A stretch of DNA of 64,000 nt, from contig DASZBX010000146.1 of the NCBI GenBank assembly GCA_035943635.1, positions 1 through 64,000 on the forward strand. The letters are read 5' to 3'. The notes beneath the pieces are model-generated. The model saw only the letters and a program-made list of their open reading frames with translations, had not been told where the DNA came from and ran no database searches. Shown in pieces: positions 42,645 to 50,667 of this stretch. The translations under genes and the position numbers were made by a program. This DNA comes from DASZBX01 sp035943635. Its GTDB lineage: Bacteria > Actinomycetota > Actinomycetes > Streptomycetales > Catenulisporaceae. Position 1 is the stretch's first letter; each line of letters starts with the position of its first letter.

Positions 42645-43484
42645 TCAGGCCTTGAAGCCGACCCCGCCCGCTATGCAGCGCTGCACCTGGTTGAGCGGCT
42701 TGAGCCGCGGTCCGTCCGGCCACCAGTCCGCGCAGATGGTCAGGCCCGGGGACACCATCTCGAGCCCGGTGAACAGTTCCTCCAGCTCCGCCATGGTGCG
42801 GAACGTGCCCGATCCCATCGGGCTGTGCAGGAACATGTCCTCCATCTTGCGGGCCACGATGGTGTGCTCGTCCTCCGGGTCCAGGAAGTGGCTCAGCGCC
42901 AGGAAGGAACCGGACGGCAGCGCGTCGATGTACTCGCGCATGATCTCGGCCGGGCCGGTGCGCGGGCCGTCGAAGTGGTGCAGGGTGCCGATCTGGAGCA
43001 GGGCCAGCGGCTCGGAGAAGTCGATGTACTGACGGATCCGCGGGTCCTGGAGCAGCTTGGCCGGCTCGAAGATGTCCGCGTCGACGAAGTGGGTCCGGTC
43101 GTTCTCCTCCAGCAGCACCCGGCCGTGCGCCAGGACGACCGGATCGTTGTCCACATAGACGATCCGGGCATCCGGGTTGAGCCGTTGGACCACCTGGTGG
43201 GTGTTCTCCGCGGTCGGCAGGCCCGAGCCGCAGTCCAGGAACTGGTTGATCCCGGTCTGGCTGGCCAGGAAGCGGCAGGCCCGGATCAGGAAGCCGCGGT
43301 TCTCGAAGGCCAGCTCCTGGGCCTCGGGCGCGGCCTTCTGCACCCCGCGCAGGACTTCCCGGTCTATCTCGTAGTTCTCCTTGCCGTTCAGGAAAGCATC
43401 GTAGACCCTTGCGATGCTCGCCCTGGTCGGATCCACTCCGACCGGCACTCGTTGGACGGTTGTGCCTTCAGCACTGTCGGGCAT
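42645..43484 (-). CDS. SAM-dependent methyltransferase-fold protein (Methyltransf_19/DUF574)
   Basis: A 279-residue protein of a large actinobacterial family. VPVGVDPTRASIARVYDAFLNGKENYEIDREVLRGV is its N-terminal signature, and INQFLDCGSGLPTAENTHQVVQ is the SAM-binding loop (D-C-G-S-G). ARIVYVDNDPVVLAHGRVLL follows, with Asp for the ribose. LHHF and SFLALSHF lie downstream. Substrates are unknown; the family clusters with WhiJ-like HTH and DUF397 genes, as here. CGGGAG precedes the ATG at 43484. It is divergent from the HTH regulator at 43755. Confidence 0.85.
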   Translation of the reverse strand: MPDSAEGTTVQRVPVGVDPTRASIARVYDAFLNGKENYEIDREVLRGVQKAAPEAQELAFENRGFLIRACRFLASQTGINQFLDCGSGLPTAENTHQVVQRLNPDARIVYVDNDPVVLAHGRVLLEENDRTHFVDADIFEPAKLLQDPRIRQYIDFSEPLALLQIGTLHHFDGPRTGPAEIMREYIDALPSGSFLALSHFLDPEDEHTIVARKMEDMFLHSPMGSGTFRTMAELEELFTGLEMVSPGLTICADWWPDGPRLKPLNQVQRCIAGGVGFKA

Positions 43485-43754
43485 AGTCGACTCCCGGAGG
43501 CGTAGGTGGGTATCGAACAGACTAGAATTAACGTAGCGTAAGAACGCGTGCGTCGCCGGTAGTTGAGACCAAGACCTGGCGCCCACGAGCACGGGCGCGG
43601 CCGGCCCGGCGCCATTCCGGCGTCGCCGGCGGGATACCCCGTACGAATGAATACCCGAACACCGGGAGACGACCTGTCATCCCGGCGGCCCGAGGTTGCG
43701 GCGGGCCGCCCGGCGGCCGGGGCCGGCCCGGCCGAAGCGAGGAGGCAGTGCGCG

Positions 43755-44627
43755 ATGTCTGCGAACAGCGGTGGGCAGCCCACCACCGGTTCCGTCGTCC
43801 GGCGCATGATCCTGGGCAGCCAGCTGCGCCGGCTGCGCGAGGAGGCCGGGATCACCCGGGCCGAGGCCGGGTACCTGATCCGGGGTTCGGACTCGAAGAT
43901 GAGCCGGCTGGAGCTGGGCCGGGTCGGCTTCAAGGAGCGGGACGTGGTCGACCTGCTCAAGCACTACGGGGTGACCGACCCGGCCGACCACGAGAGCTAC
44001 CTGTCCCTGGTCGCCCTGACCAACCAGCCCGGCTGGTGGCGCAACTACAACGACCTGCTGCCCAAGTGGTTCGAGGACTACGTCGGCCTGGAGGAGGCCG
44101 CCTCGCTGATCCAGAACTACGAGCTGCAGTTCATCCCCGGCCTGCTGCAGACCGAGCAGTACATCCGGGCCGTGGTCAGCCGGGGCGAGATGGACAAGGT
44201 CAGCCAGGAGATCGAACGCCGGGTCGCGCTGCGCCTGCAGCGGCAGAAGGTGCTGCTCAACCCGCAGGGACCGCGGTTCTGGGCGGTGATCGACGAGTCG
44301 GTGCTGCACCGCCCGCTGGGCGGGGTCGAGGTGCTGGCCGCCCAGATCGACCGGCTGCTGGAATTGACCAAGTTGCCGCACATCTCGGTCCAGATCGTGC
44401 CGTACGCGCTGAGCGGCTGCGCGGCCGAGGGCCCGTTCACCCTGCTGCGGTTCGCCCAGCCGGAACTGCCGAACATCGCCTACGTCGAGTACCTGACCGG
44501 TGCGCTCTACCTGGAGCGGCAGGACGAGGTGGAGACGTTCAGCCGCGCGATGGACCGCCTGGCGGTCGCGGCGCTCACGCCGGAGCAGAGCCGCGCGCGC
44601 CTCTCCCAGATCCGCGCCGAGTTGTAG
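43755..44627 (+). CDS. WhiJ-like XRE regulator with DUF5753
   Basis: A 290-residue protein with an N-terminal XRE helix-turn-helix (GSQLRRLREEAGITRAEAGYLIRGSDSKMSRLELGRVGFKERDVVDLLKHYGV) and a C-terminal DUF5753 domain. The latter contains FEDYVGLEEAASLIQNYELQFIPGLLQTEQYIRAVV, RQKVLLNPQGPRFWAVIDESVLHRPLGG and LPHISVQIVPYALSG. This is the WhiJ/AbaA family that modulates development and antibiotic production in Streptomyces, normally with a small DUF397 partner, found here at 44899. GAGGAGG precedes the ATG at 43755. Confidence 0.9.
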   Translation: MSANSGGQPTTGSVVRRMILGSQLRRLREEAGITRAEAGYLIRGSDSKMSRLELGRVGFKERDVVDLLKHYGVTDPADHESYLSLVALTNQPGWWRNYNDLLPKWFEDYVGLEEAASLIQNYELQFIPGLLQTEQYIRAVVSRGEMDKVSQEIERRVALRLQRQKVLLNPQGPRFWAVIDESVLHRPLGGVEVLAAQIDRLLELTKLPHISVQIVPYALSGCAAEGPFTLLRFAQPELPNIAYVEYLTGALYLERQDEVETFSRAMDRLAVAALTPEQSRARLSQIRAEL

Positions 44628-44651
44628 CCCCGAACACCACAGGACCCTGAG

Positions 44652-44680
44652 AAGCCGTGGCAGCCCGCCTGCCACGGCTT
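44652..44680. terminator. Terminator after the WhiJ-like gene
   Basis: AAGCCGTGGCAG-5-CTGCCACGGCTT, a perfect 12-bp stem followed by TTC, 25 bases after the stop. Confidence 0.8.
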
Positions 44681-44831
44681 TCAGCTGTGCCCTGATCTTG
44701 AGGGTTCTGACAAGGCGGCCGATTCGGTGTGTCCGCGCAGGCAGTTGGATCATCCGGCCGACGTCATCGGGTCGTCTAACCTCTCGGTTATGCATTACAC
44801 CGTGCTGATGCAGGTGCTACGGTACGGGCAA

Positions 44832-44843
44832 ATGCACGTGCAT
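44832..44843. promoter_or_regulatory. Perfect palindrome ATGCACGTGCAT
   Basis: A 12-base perfect dyad 55 bases before the DUF397 start; a possible operator, perhaps for the neighbouring XRE protein. Sequence pattern only. Confidence 0.3.
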
Positions 44844-44898
44844 CCGATCGTGCAGAAGCTGGCAAAACTCCAGCGCGTCCAAGCGAAAGGTGAGTTCC

Positions 44899-45144
44899 AT
44901 GCCGAACAGCGTTCGCAATGGCATGTCTGCCGAGCTGCTCTCCGGGGCGGCGTGGCGCAAGAGCACGTACAGCGGAGTGCAGGGCAACTGCATCGAGGTC
45001 GCAGCCCTCGAGGACGGCGGCTTCGCCGTGCGCAACTCCCGCGACCCGCAGGGTCCGGCCCTGATCTTCACCGCCGCCGAGATGACCGCCTTCGTGGCCG
45101 GGGTCAAGGACGGCGAGTTCGACGGCGGCTCCCGCCAGGGCTGA
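44899..45144 (+). CDS. DUF397 small partner protein
   Basis: An 81-residue DUF397 protein. AELLSGAAWRKSTYSGVQGNCIEVAALEDGGFAVRNSRDPQGPALIFTAAEMTAFVAGVKDGEFD contains the family's W-xKSxxSg-xgNCVEVA and VRdSrdP-Gp-L-f...EW-aFv pattern. Known DUF397 proteins act as antagonists or partners of the adjacent WhiJ-like HTH protein. AAAGG eight bases before the ATG at 44899 decides the start over a GTG at 44890. It is separated from the HTH gene by its own terminator and promoter space. Confidence 0.9.
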   Translation: MPNSVRNGMSAELLSGAAWRKSTYSGVQGNCIEVAALEDGGFAVRNSRDPQGPALIFTAAEMTAFVAGVKDGEFDGGSRQG

Positions 45145-45242
45145 CCTGCATCACCGGTCCACGGCCGTCCCGCGGCCACGGGCTTCATCCAGCTTGACCC
45201 GGGGTGACTCCGGCGGGACAGGTCACACCGGCAGCGCCACGC

Positions 45243-45297
45243 ACCGGACCGGATCGCCGGCAGGCAAGACAACAGCCTGCCGGCGATCCGGTCCGGT
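45243..45297. terminator. Long perfect hairpin downstream of DUF397
   Basis: A perfect 23-bp inverted repeat (left arm 45243-45265 beginning ACCGGACCGGATCG, right arm 45275-45297) around the 9-base loop AAGACAACA. Confidence 0.85.
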
Positions 45298-45299
45298 TG

Positions 45300-45530
45300 C
45301 GCGCGCCAGGGGTCTGCGACGTGCCGGCCGCCGAATTCCAGCATGCTCGTCGGCAGTTCCGGGCTGACGACGCGATGGGCCCACACCCACTGCTCGTTTC
45401 GCCGATCGAGGATCTCCGGCAACGTCGCCCCAGGTTCGATCGCCGCCGCGCCGAGGTAGCCGTCCCGCAGACCGGGTAGCCGTTCTCCCGACCCGATTGT
45501 CCGCCGCCCGCCACCGGCGCCGCCGCATCA
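45300..45530 (-). pseudogene. Fragment of an unidentified gene
   Basis: A minus-strand frame has coding character: GERLPGLRDGYLGAAAIEPG, then TLPEILDRRNEQWVWAHRVV and SPELPTSMLEFGGRHVADPW. It has no credible start and runs straight into the hairpin at 45243-45297, so both ends are missing. The family is not recognised. Confidence 0.35.
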
Positions 45531-45840
45531 CTTTGGTCACCGACCCGGAGCCCCGATCATGCCGCAACCGGTCCGAACGGGCCGATCCGCCGCGAAATCC
45601 GGTTTCCACAGGGCGCCTGCGGGCCTTGTCACATCGTGTAACAACCTCCGGAGAAAAACCGCTGGCCGGGCGGCCCGCCACCTCCCCCGGCAAGCCCGCA
45701 GCCGCCCTCCGGCGAGCCCGTGACGAGCGGTTGCGCGGCCCCGCAGCGAAAACTGCCGCCCTGGCGCAGACAAATTCCCGCCCAAGAAGGCCGGGATTCG
45801 TTGACACGGCTGACATCTGGGATTAAACATCTCACTACTC

Positions 45841-45854
45841 GGAGAGCGCTCTCC
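45841..45854. promoter_or_regulatory. LacI-type operator, site 1 (GGAGAGCGCTCTCC)
   Basis: A perfect 14-base dyad of the kind bound by LacI-family sugar repressors (CebR-type operators are TGGGAGCGCTCCCA). It lies 292 bases upstream of the glucanase start; a twin is at 46010. Confidence 0.65.
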
Positions 45855-46009
45855 GACGTGTCGGCACGCCCTGAAGACCGCGCCTCGCCACGGCCGACAC
45901 AGCGCCCGCACCGGACGAACCGACGGTCGAAAGCCCGCCGAAACCGCTTCAAACCGCACCACCCGCCCCGACGGCGGCCGAACCATCCGGCTCGCCGGGC
46001 CGCACCTGC

Positions 46010-46021
46010 GAGAGCGCTCTC
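46010..46021. promoter_or_regulatory. LacI-type operator, site 2 (GAGAGCGCTCTC)
   Basis: The same 12-base dyad core as site 1, 169 bases downstream of it and 112 bases before the glucanase ATG. The rest of 45531-46132 holds no supportable gene; it ends with CACCACAGCA repeats at about 46066-46107. Confidence 0.65.
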
Positions 46022-46132
46022 CAGGTCGCGGCCGATCCGGCGCCGGGCCACCGCACGCGAACCACCCGCACCACAGCACCACAGCACCACAGCACCACAG
46101 CACCACTCCGCATAAGCCCACCAGGAGAAGCA

Positions 46133-47995
46133 ATGACCAGCCCCTCCCTGCACAGCCCCAGCCCACGAATACGCAAGACCGTGTCCCGCAAGGGCCGCAC
46201 CCTGATCGCGACCGTCACCGCCATGGCCCTGGCCGCGGCCGCCCTGCTCGTGGTCAACGCCCCCGCGCACGCCGCGGCCACCCTGCTCTCGCAGGGCAAG
46301 CCGACCACCGCCTCCTCCGAGGAGTCCGCCGCCTACCCGCCCGCGGACGCCACCGACGGCAACACCGGCACCCGCTGGTCCAGCGCCTTCAGCGACCCGC
46401 AGTGGCTGGAAGTGGACCTCGGCGCGACCGCGACGATCAGCCAGGTCACCCTCCAGTGGGAGGCCGCCTACGCGACCGGGTTCCAGATCCAGGTCTCGAA
46501 CGACAACACCAACTGGACCTCGATCTACTCCACCACCACCGGCACCGGCGGCACCCAGACGCTGAACGTGACCGGCGGCGGCCGGTTCGTCCGGATGTAC
46601 GGCACCGCCCGCGCCACCGGCTACGGCTACTCGCTCTGGGAGTTCCAGGTCTACGGCACGATCGGCGCCGCCGGCGGCTGCAGCGCCACCGACGCCGCGC
46701 TGAACAAGCCGACCACCGCCTCCTCGCTGGAGAACGCCGGCTTCACCGCGGGCGCGGCCACCGACGGCAACACCGGCACCCGCTGGTCCAGCGGCTTCAG
46801 CGACCCGCAGTGGCTGGACGTGGACCTCGGCGCGAGCCAGTCGATCTGTGGGGTCAGCCTGAACTGGGAGGCCGCGTACGCGACCGCGTTCCAGATACAG
46901 GTGTCGAATGACAACACCAACTGGACTTCCATCTACTCCACGACCACCGGCACCGGTGGAGTCCAGAATCTGACCGTCTCCGGGACCGGCCGTTACGTCC
47001 GCATGTACGGCACCGCCCGCGCGACCCAGTACGGGTACTCGCTGTGGGAGTTCGACGTCTACAGCGGCAGCTCGCCGTCGAACCCGCCGACCTCCGCCTC
47101 CGCGACGGCCACCCCGACCCCGACGCCCACCCAGACCGGCACCGGCGGTGCGGGCGCGCCGCCGGCCTCGTTCTGGGGCAACACCGGATCGATCCCGGCC
47201 GCCCCGGCCGGCGACACGCTGGAACTGCACGTGATCAACCAGACCAACGGCCAGTACCCGGACAGCCAGGTGTACTGGAGCTTCAACGGCCAGGAGGAGT
47301 CGATCGCGCAGGAGCCGTACGTGCCGATGCCGCCGAACTCGGCCGGCCGGATGTACTTCTACCTGGGCTCGCCCAACAGCCAGTACTACGACTTCATCGA
47401 GTTCACCGTGGGCGCCGCGTTCATCAACGTGGACACCACCCGGGTGGACCGGTTCGGCCTGAAGCTGGCCCTGGACGTGCACAGCACCAGCGGCGGCGCG
47501 GACCAGATCGTCGGTGAGAACTACGCCACGTTCGAGGAGAGCCGCGCGGCCACCTTCGCCCGGTTCCAGGCCTCGGTGCCGACCGAGTTCAAGGAGCTGG
47601 CGACCGACAACGCGCCGTACGGCATCCCGTCGCCGGGCAACGACCCGGCGTTCCAGACCGGCGGGGCCTACGCGAACTACTTCACCGCCTACGCGGCGGC
47701 GAACGGCGACACCGGCGACTCCACCGCGCAGATCTTCGGCTGCGGCGGCACCCTGTCGGCCAACCCGCAGCTGTGCGCGGGCCTGAACCGGCACGTCGCG
47801 CAGCTGCCGCTCGCGCAGCAGTCGATCCCGGCGAACTTCTACCAGGCCGCGCCGGCCAACTACTACGCGCAGTTCTGGCACCAGAACGCCATCAACGGCG
47901 TGCAGTACGGCTTCCCGTACGACGACGACGCCGGGCAGTCCTCGGACATCTCGGTGAACAACCCGCAGTACATGATCGTGGCCGTCGGCTGGTAG
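46133..47995 (+). CDS. Secreted GH64 beta-1,3-glucanase with two CBM32-like domains
   Basis: A 620-residue exported protein. The signal peptide has a basic n-region (RIRKTVSRKGR), a hydrophobic core (TVTAMALAAAALLVV) and cleavage after AHA near residue 47. Two near-identical F5/8-type (CBM32) domains follow at about 50-178 and 185-313, each with ATDGNTGTRWSS, DPQWLxVDLGA and GRxVRMYGTARA. A Thr/Pro linker leads to a C-terminal GH64 domain (about 345-620): LELHVINQTNGQYPDSQVYWSFNG, FIEFTVGAAFINVDTTRVDRFGLKLALDVHS, YANYFTAYAAANGD and QFWHQNAINGVQYGFPYDDDAGQSSDISVNNPQYMIVAVGW. GH64 enzymes release laminaripentaose from beta-1,3-glucan, as in fungal walls. Twin sugar-type operators lie upstream. 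AGGAG precedes the ATG. Confidence 0.88.
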   Translation: MTSPSLHSPSPRIRKTVSRKGRTLIATVTAMALAAAALLVVNAPAHAAATLLSQGKPTTASSEESAAYPPADATDGNTGTRWSSAFSDPQWLEVDLGATATISQVTLQWEAAYATGFQIQVSNDNTNWTSIYSTTTGTGGTQTLNVTGGGRFVRMYGTARATGYGYSLWEFQVYGTIGAAGGCSATDAALNKPTTASSLENAGFTAGAATDGNTGTRWSSGFSDPQWLDVDLGASQSICGVSLNWEAAYATAFQIQVSNDNTNWTSIYSTTTGTGGVQNLTVSGTGRYVRMYGTARATQYGYSLWEFDVYSGSSPSNPPTSASATATPTPTPTQTGTGGAGAPPASFWGNTGSIPAAPAGDTLELHVINQTNGQYPDSQVYWSFNGQEESIAQEPYVPMPPNSAGRMYFYLGSPNSQYYDFIEFTVGAAFINVDTTRVDRFGLKLALDVHSTSGGADQIVGENYATFEESRAATFARFQASVPTEFKELATDNAPYGIPSPGNDPAFQTGGAYANYFTAYAAANGDTGDSTAQIFGCGGTLSANPQLCAGLNRHVAQLPLAQQSIPANFYQAAPANYYAQFWHQNAINGVQYGFPYDDDAGQSSDISVNNPQYMIVAVGW

Positions 47996-48052
47996 CCGAC
48001 TACCGCGGTCAGCGGGAGCCCTGACCGACGATTCGTCATCGTGCAACGCGAA

Positions 48053-48088
48053 CAGCCCCGGCAGGACGCCATTTTCCTGCCGGGGCTG
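48053..48088. terminator. Terminator between glucanase and aldolase genes
   Basis: CAGCCCCGGCAGGA-8-TCCTGCCGGGGCTG, a perfect 14-bp stem with a T-rich loop, serving both convergent genes. Confidence 0.85.
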
Positions 48089-48111
48089 CCGTCTGCGGGC
48101 GCGCCGACGCG

Positions 48112-49008
48112 TCAGACCTGTGACGCGGCGGGCATCGCGGGGATCGCGGAAACCGCTGACGCAGATGGCACGACAGGTAGGGCGATGATCCGCAACAGGC
48201 GTTCGACTTCGGCGGCGACCGCGTCGCGGCCCGGCTTGAGGTACTTGCGCGGGTCCACGGCCTCGGCGTGCGCCGCGAGGTAGGCCCGGGTCTGCGCGGT
48301 GAACACCTTGTTCAGCTGGGTGGCCACGTTCACCTTGGTCACCCCCGAGGCGACCGCCCGGGCCAGGCCGGCGTCGTCCACGCCGGAGGACCCGTGCAGC
48401 ACCAGCGGGACCGGGACGGCCTCGTGCAGCCGGGCGATCAAGCCGAAGTCCAGCGCCGCGACCCGGTCGAGCATCGCGTGCGAACTGCCCACGGCCACGG
48501 CCAGCGCGTCCACGCCGGTCGCCGCGACGAAGTCCGCGGCCTCGTCCGGGTCCGTGCGCACGCCCGGGGCGTGCGCGCCGTCCTTGCCGCCGATCTCGCC
48601 GAGTTCGGCCTCCACCCACACGCCGCGCGCATGGCAGTGCTCGGTGACGGCGCGGGTGGCGGCCGCGTTCTCCCGGTAGGGCAGGGCCGCGGCGTCGAAC
48701 ATGACCGAGCCGAAGCCGAGGTCGACCGCGCGGCGGACCAGCGCGGCGGACTCGGCGTGGTCCAGGTGCACCGCGACCGGCACCCGGGCCGCGGCCGCGG
48801 CGGCCAGCGCGGCCCGGCCGATCGGCTCCAGGGCGCCGTGGTAGGCCACCGCGTTCTCGCTGATCTGCAGGATCACCGCGGTGCCGGCCGCCTCGGCCCC
48901 GGCCACGATCGCCTGCACGTGTTCGAGCTGGATGACGTTGAACGCTCCGGCGCCGCACCCTCGGCGGACGGCGTCGGCGACCAGGTCACCGGTCGGGGTG
49001 AGCGGCAT
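48112..49008 (-). CDS. Class II (zinc) fructose/tagatose-bisphosphate-type aldolase
   Basis: A 298-residue class II aldolase. It has GAGAFNVIQLEHVQAIVAGAEAAG, PVAVHLDHAESAALVRRAVDLGFGSVMFDAAALPYRENAAATRAV (HLDH zinc ligand and catalytic Asp), VEAELGEIGG, LAVAVGSSHA, LVLHGSSGVDDAGLARAVASGVTKVNVATQLNKVFT (HGSSG phosphate and zinc loop). The last 15 residues are non-conserved. It cleaves a ketose bisphosphate to triose phosphates, probably in amino-sugar or galactitol-type catabolism given the ROK kinase remnant upstream and nagA nearby. GGAGGAAAG precedes the ATG at 49008. Confidence 0.85.
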   Translation of the reverse strand: MPLTPTGDLVADAVRRGCGAGAFNVIQLEHVQAIVAGAEAAGTAVILQISENAVAYHGALEPIGRAALAAAAAARVPVAVHLDHAESAALVRRAVDLGFGSVMFDAAALPYRENAAATRAVTEHCHARGVWVEAELGEIGGKDGAHAPGVRTDPDEAADFVAATGVDALAVAVGSSHAMLDRVAALDFGLIARLHEAVPVPLVLHGSSGVDDAGLARAVASGVTKVNVATQLNKVFTAQTRAYLAAHAEAVDPRKYLKPGRDAVAAEVERLLRIIALPVVPSASAVSAIPAMPAASQV

Positions 49009-49350
49009 TGCTTTCCTCCAGATGGTTCTTCGTGCGGTGGGTGGGCGCGGCGGCCGCGACCAGGTCCGGGCCCGGGACTGCTGCATCGGGGTCCTGCGCC
49101 GCCGGGGCCCGGCCGGCCTGCTCCCAGGCCAGCAGGCCCGCGCCGAGGCACCCGGCCCGGTCGCCGAGGGCGGCCCGGACCAGCCGGGGCCGGCTGGCTG
49201 CGAGCCTGTCCCGGCTTCGGGTCCCGTGCCGTCCGGGGCGGCGGGCCGGGTCGGGCGGCGCAGTTCGGCCAGGACTGCGAGGTCGGGGCCGAGCAGCGCG
49301 CCCTTCATCGCCGTGCCGCCGACGTCCAGGGCGATCACGCAGGAGGCCAC
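48986..49350 (-). pseudogene. ROK-family sugar kinase, internally deleted
   Basis: The GTG at 49350 starts ASCVIALDVGGTAMKGALLGPDLAVLAELRRPT, the nucleotide-binding N-terminus of ROK kinases. After about 50 codons and a frame change come the family's last residues, LVRAALGDRAGCLGAGLLAWEQAGR, continuing to a stop at 48986 that overlaps the aldolase start by 23 bases. About 220 central residues, with the ExGH and zinc-binding cysteine motifs, are missing. It was presumably the kinase of the same sugar pathway as the aldolase and NagA. Confidence 0.75.
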
Positions 49351-49519
49351 GGCCGGCGGCCTAGCGTCCGGCGGGGGTCAGGATGACCGAGCGGGACAGG
49401 TTGGTCGGCCGGTCCGGGTCCCGGCCGGCCGCGTGGGTATTCGCCAGAGCGGCCCAGCCGCACTCTCGGCCGACCGTGTCGCGCTCGGACGCCGGAAGTG
49501 TTCCTGCCACACTCGCCGG

Positions 49520-49984
49520 ATGAGCCGCGATACCCGCGTCATCGTCAATGCCCTCTTCGCCGAGCGCGTGACGCACTGGCGGCAACTGACCGACGCCGAC
49601 GGCCCGGCCGACGCCATCCCCGTTCTCCTGGCCCGGCTGCGCCCCGACTCATCGGACGCCGTCTGGGGTGCGCTCTGGGACCGCCTCTACAACCAGGGCA
49701 CGGTCTACAGCGCCAGCTTCGCCGCCCTTCCCGAGCTTTGCCTGCTGGCAACACGATGGCCCGCGCCCAGCCGGCTCATGCCACTGGCACTGGCCGGCGC
49801 GATCGTTGCCAGCGACGATCTGGCTCCCGGCGCCGAGGAGCACCGGCAGCTTTACGCGGCCGCAGTCCCGGGTCTGTCCGCGCTGACCATCCAGACACTT
49901 CGCGACGCAGGACCACGCGACGAACCGCGACCGTACGTTCACCTGCTCCAAGCCCTGCTGGCATTCGAAGGGAACAGCACCTGA
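49520..49984 (+). CDS. Hypothetical helical (HEAT-like) protein
   Basis: A 154-residue soluble, mostly helical protein (MSRDTRVIVNALFAERVTHWRQLTDADGPADAIPVLLARLRPDSSDAVWGALWDRLYNQGTVYSASFAALPELCLLATRW...). The block WxRLYNQGTVYSASFAALPELxxLA resembles HEAT-repeat-type families that begin L-HQGTVYxASxAAVP-L and often stand near toxin-immunity or defence genes; the match is by eye. No toxin gene is adjacent. The ATG at 49520 follows a weak CCGG-type site. Confidence 0.5.
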   Translation: MSRDTRVIVNALFAERVTHWRQLTDADGPADAIPVLLARLRPDSSDAVWGALWDRLYNQGTVYSASFAALPELCLLATRWPAPSRLMPLALAGAIVASDDLAPGAEEHRQLYAAAVPGLSALTIQTLRDAGPRDEPRPYVHLLQALLAFEGNST

Positions 49985-50196
49985 GCTAAGAACCTCGGCG
50001 CCCTGGCCGACGAAGAGTGCGAGCTGAGCGCATCGCGTTCGGCGAGGGCTTCGGCCTTCAGGGTGGGCCGGCTGCCGTAGGCCTCCCAGGTAACTGACAT
50101 ACCGCCAAAGATAGCCCGCCCACCCGGACGCGGTCCGTGCCTGAAGGAAGTTCCGGCATGCGCGACCGCGTGGAGACCGGGTCCAAGAGGCAGGCC

Positions 50197-50553
50197 CTAG
50201 CCGTGCAGGGTGACCACGTACCCATCGGGGTCGGCGAAGGCGAAGGTGCGGCCGAACGGCCCGTCGAAGGGCGGGGTGACGATCGGTACGCCGTGGGCGG
50301 CCAGGTCGTCGTGGATCTCGTCGGTCTTCTCGGCCTTGAGCCAGAGCACGACGCCCCAGCCGAGCTTGTCCACGGCGTCCAGGTCGACCACGGGCTCGCG
50401 GAGCGCGAACGGGACCGGCTGGGTGTCGAAGACCACCGCGTGCGGCGGGGAGACGGCCGCGCGGGTCAGCCCGAGGTGCTGCTCGTAGAAGCGGGCGGAG
50501 GCCTCCAGGTCGCGCACCTGGAGGGCGAGGAACGAGGGTCCGGTGACAGTCAT
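50197..50553 (-). CDS. VOC-superfamily (glyoxalase-like) protein
   Basis: A 118-residue protein with the paired beta-alpha-beta-beta-beta modules of the vicinal-oxygen-chelate fold: SFLALQVRDLEASARFYEQHLGLTRA and HDDLAAHGVPIVTPPFDGPFGRTFAFADPDGYVVTLHG. The usual metal-ligand Glu near the C-terminus is not evident (YVVTLHG), so it may be a binding or resistance protein rather than an isomerase. GAGGAG precedes the ATG at 50553. It is divergent from a MarR regulator with paired operator motifs between them, suggesting it is the regulator's target. Confidence 0.82.
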   Translation of the reverse strand: MTVTGPSFLALQVRDLEASARFYEQHLGLTRAAVSPPHAVVFDTQPVPFALREPVVDLDAVDKLGWGVVLWLKAEKTDEIHDDLAAHGVPIVTPPFDGPFGRTFAFADPDGYVVTLHG

Positions 50554-50570
50554 GGGCAGTACTCCTCAGC

Positions 50571-50636
50571 TTGATATCAGGAAACCTGATACTAGGGTAC
50601 GGGCGAACCTCGCCTAATGCAAGGTAACCTGATATC
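50571..50636. promoter_or_regulatory. MarR-type operators and promoter between VOC and MarR genes
   Basis: TATCAGG-N3-CCTGATA (50575-50591) is a perfect inverted repeat; the half-site AACCTGATA recurs at 50626-50634. A promoter TTGATA (50571-50576), 16 bases, TAGGGT (50593-50598) overlaps the first site. The layout suits autoregulated, divergent control by the MarR protein. Confidence 0.6.
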
Positions 50637-50667
50637 TCGACCAGCCGAAGGAAAGGAAGGGCAGTCC

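Noticed and set aside
45629..48958. An open minus-strand frame of over 1100 codons antisense to the glucanase gene
   Set aside because: It is the antisense shadow of a GC-biased gene: Arg/Gly/Val-rich, without domain pattern, and the plus strand carries a signal peptide, CBM32 and GH64 motifs.
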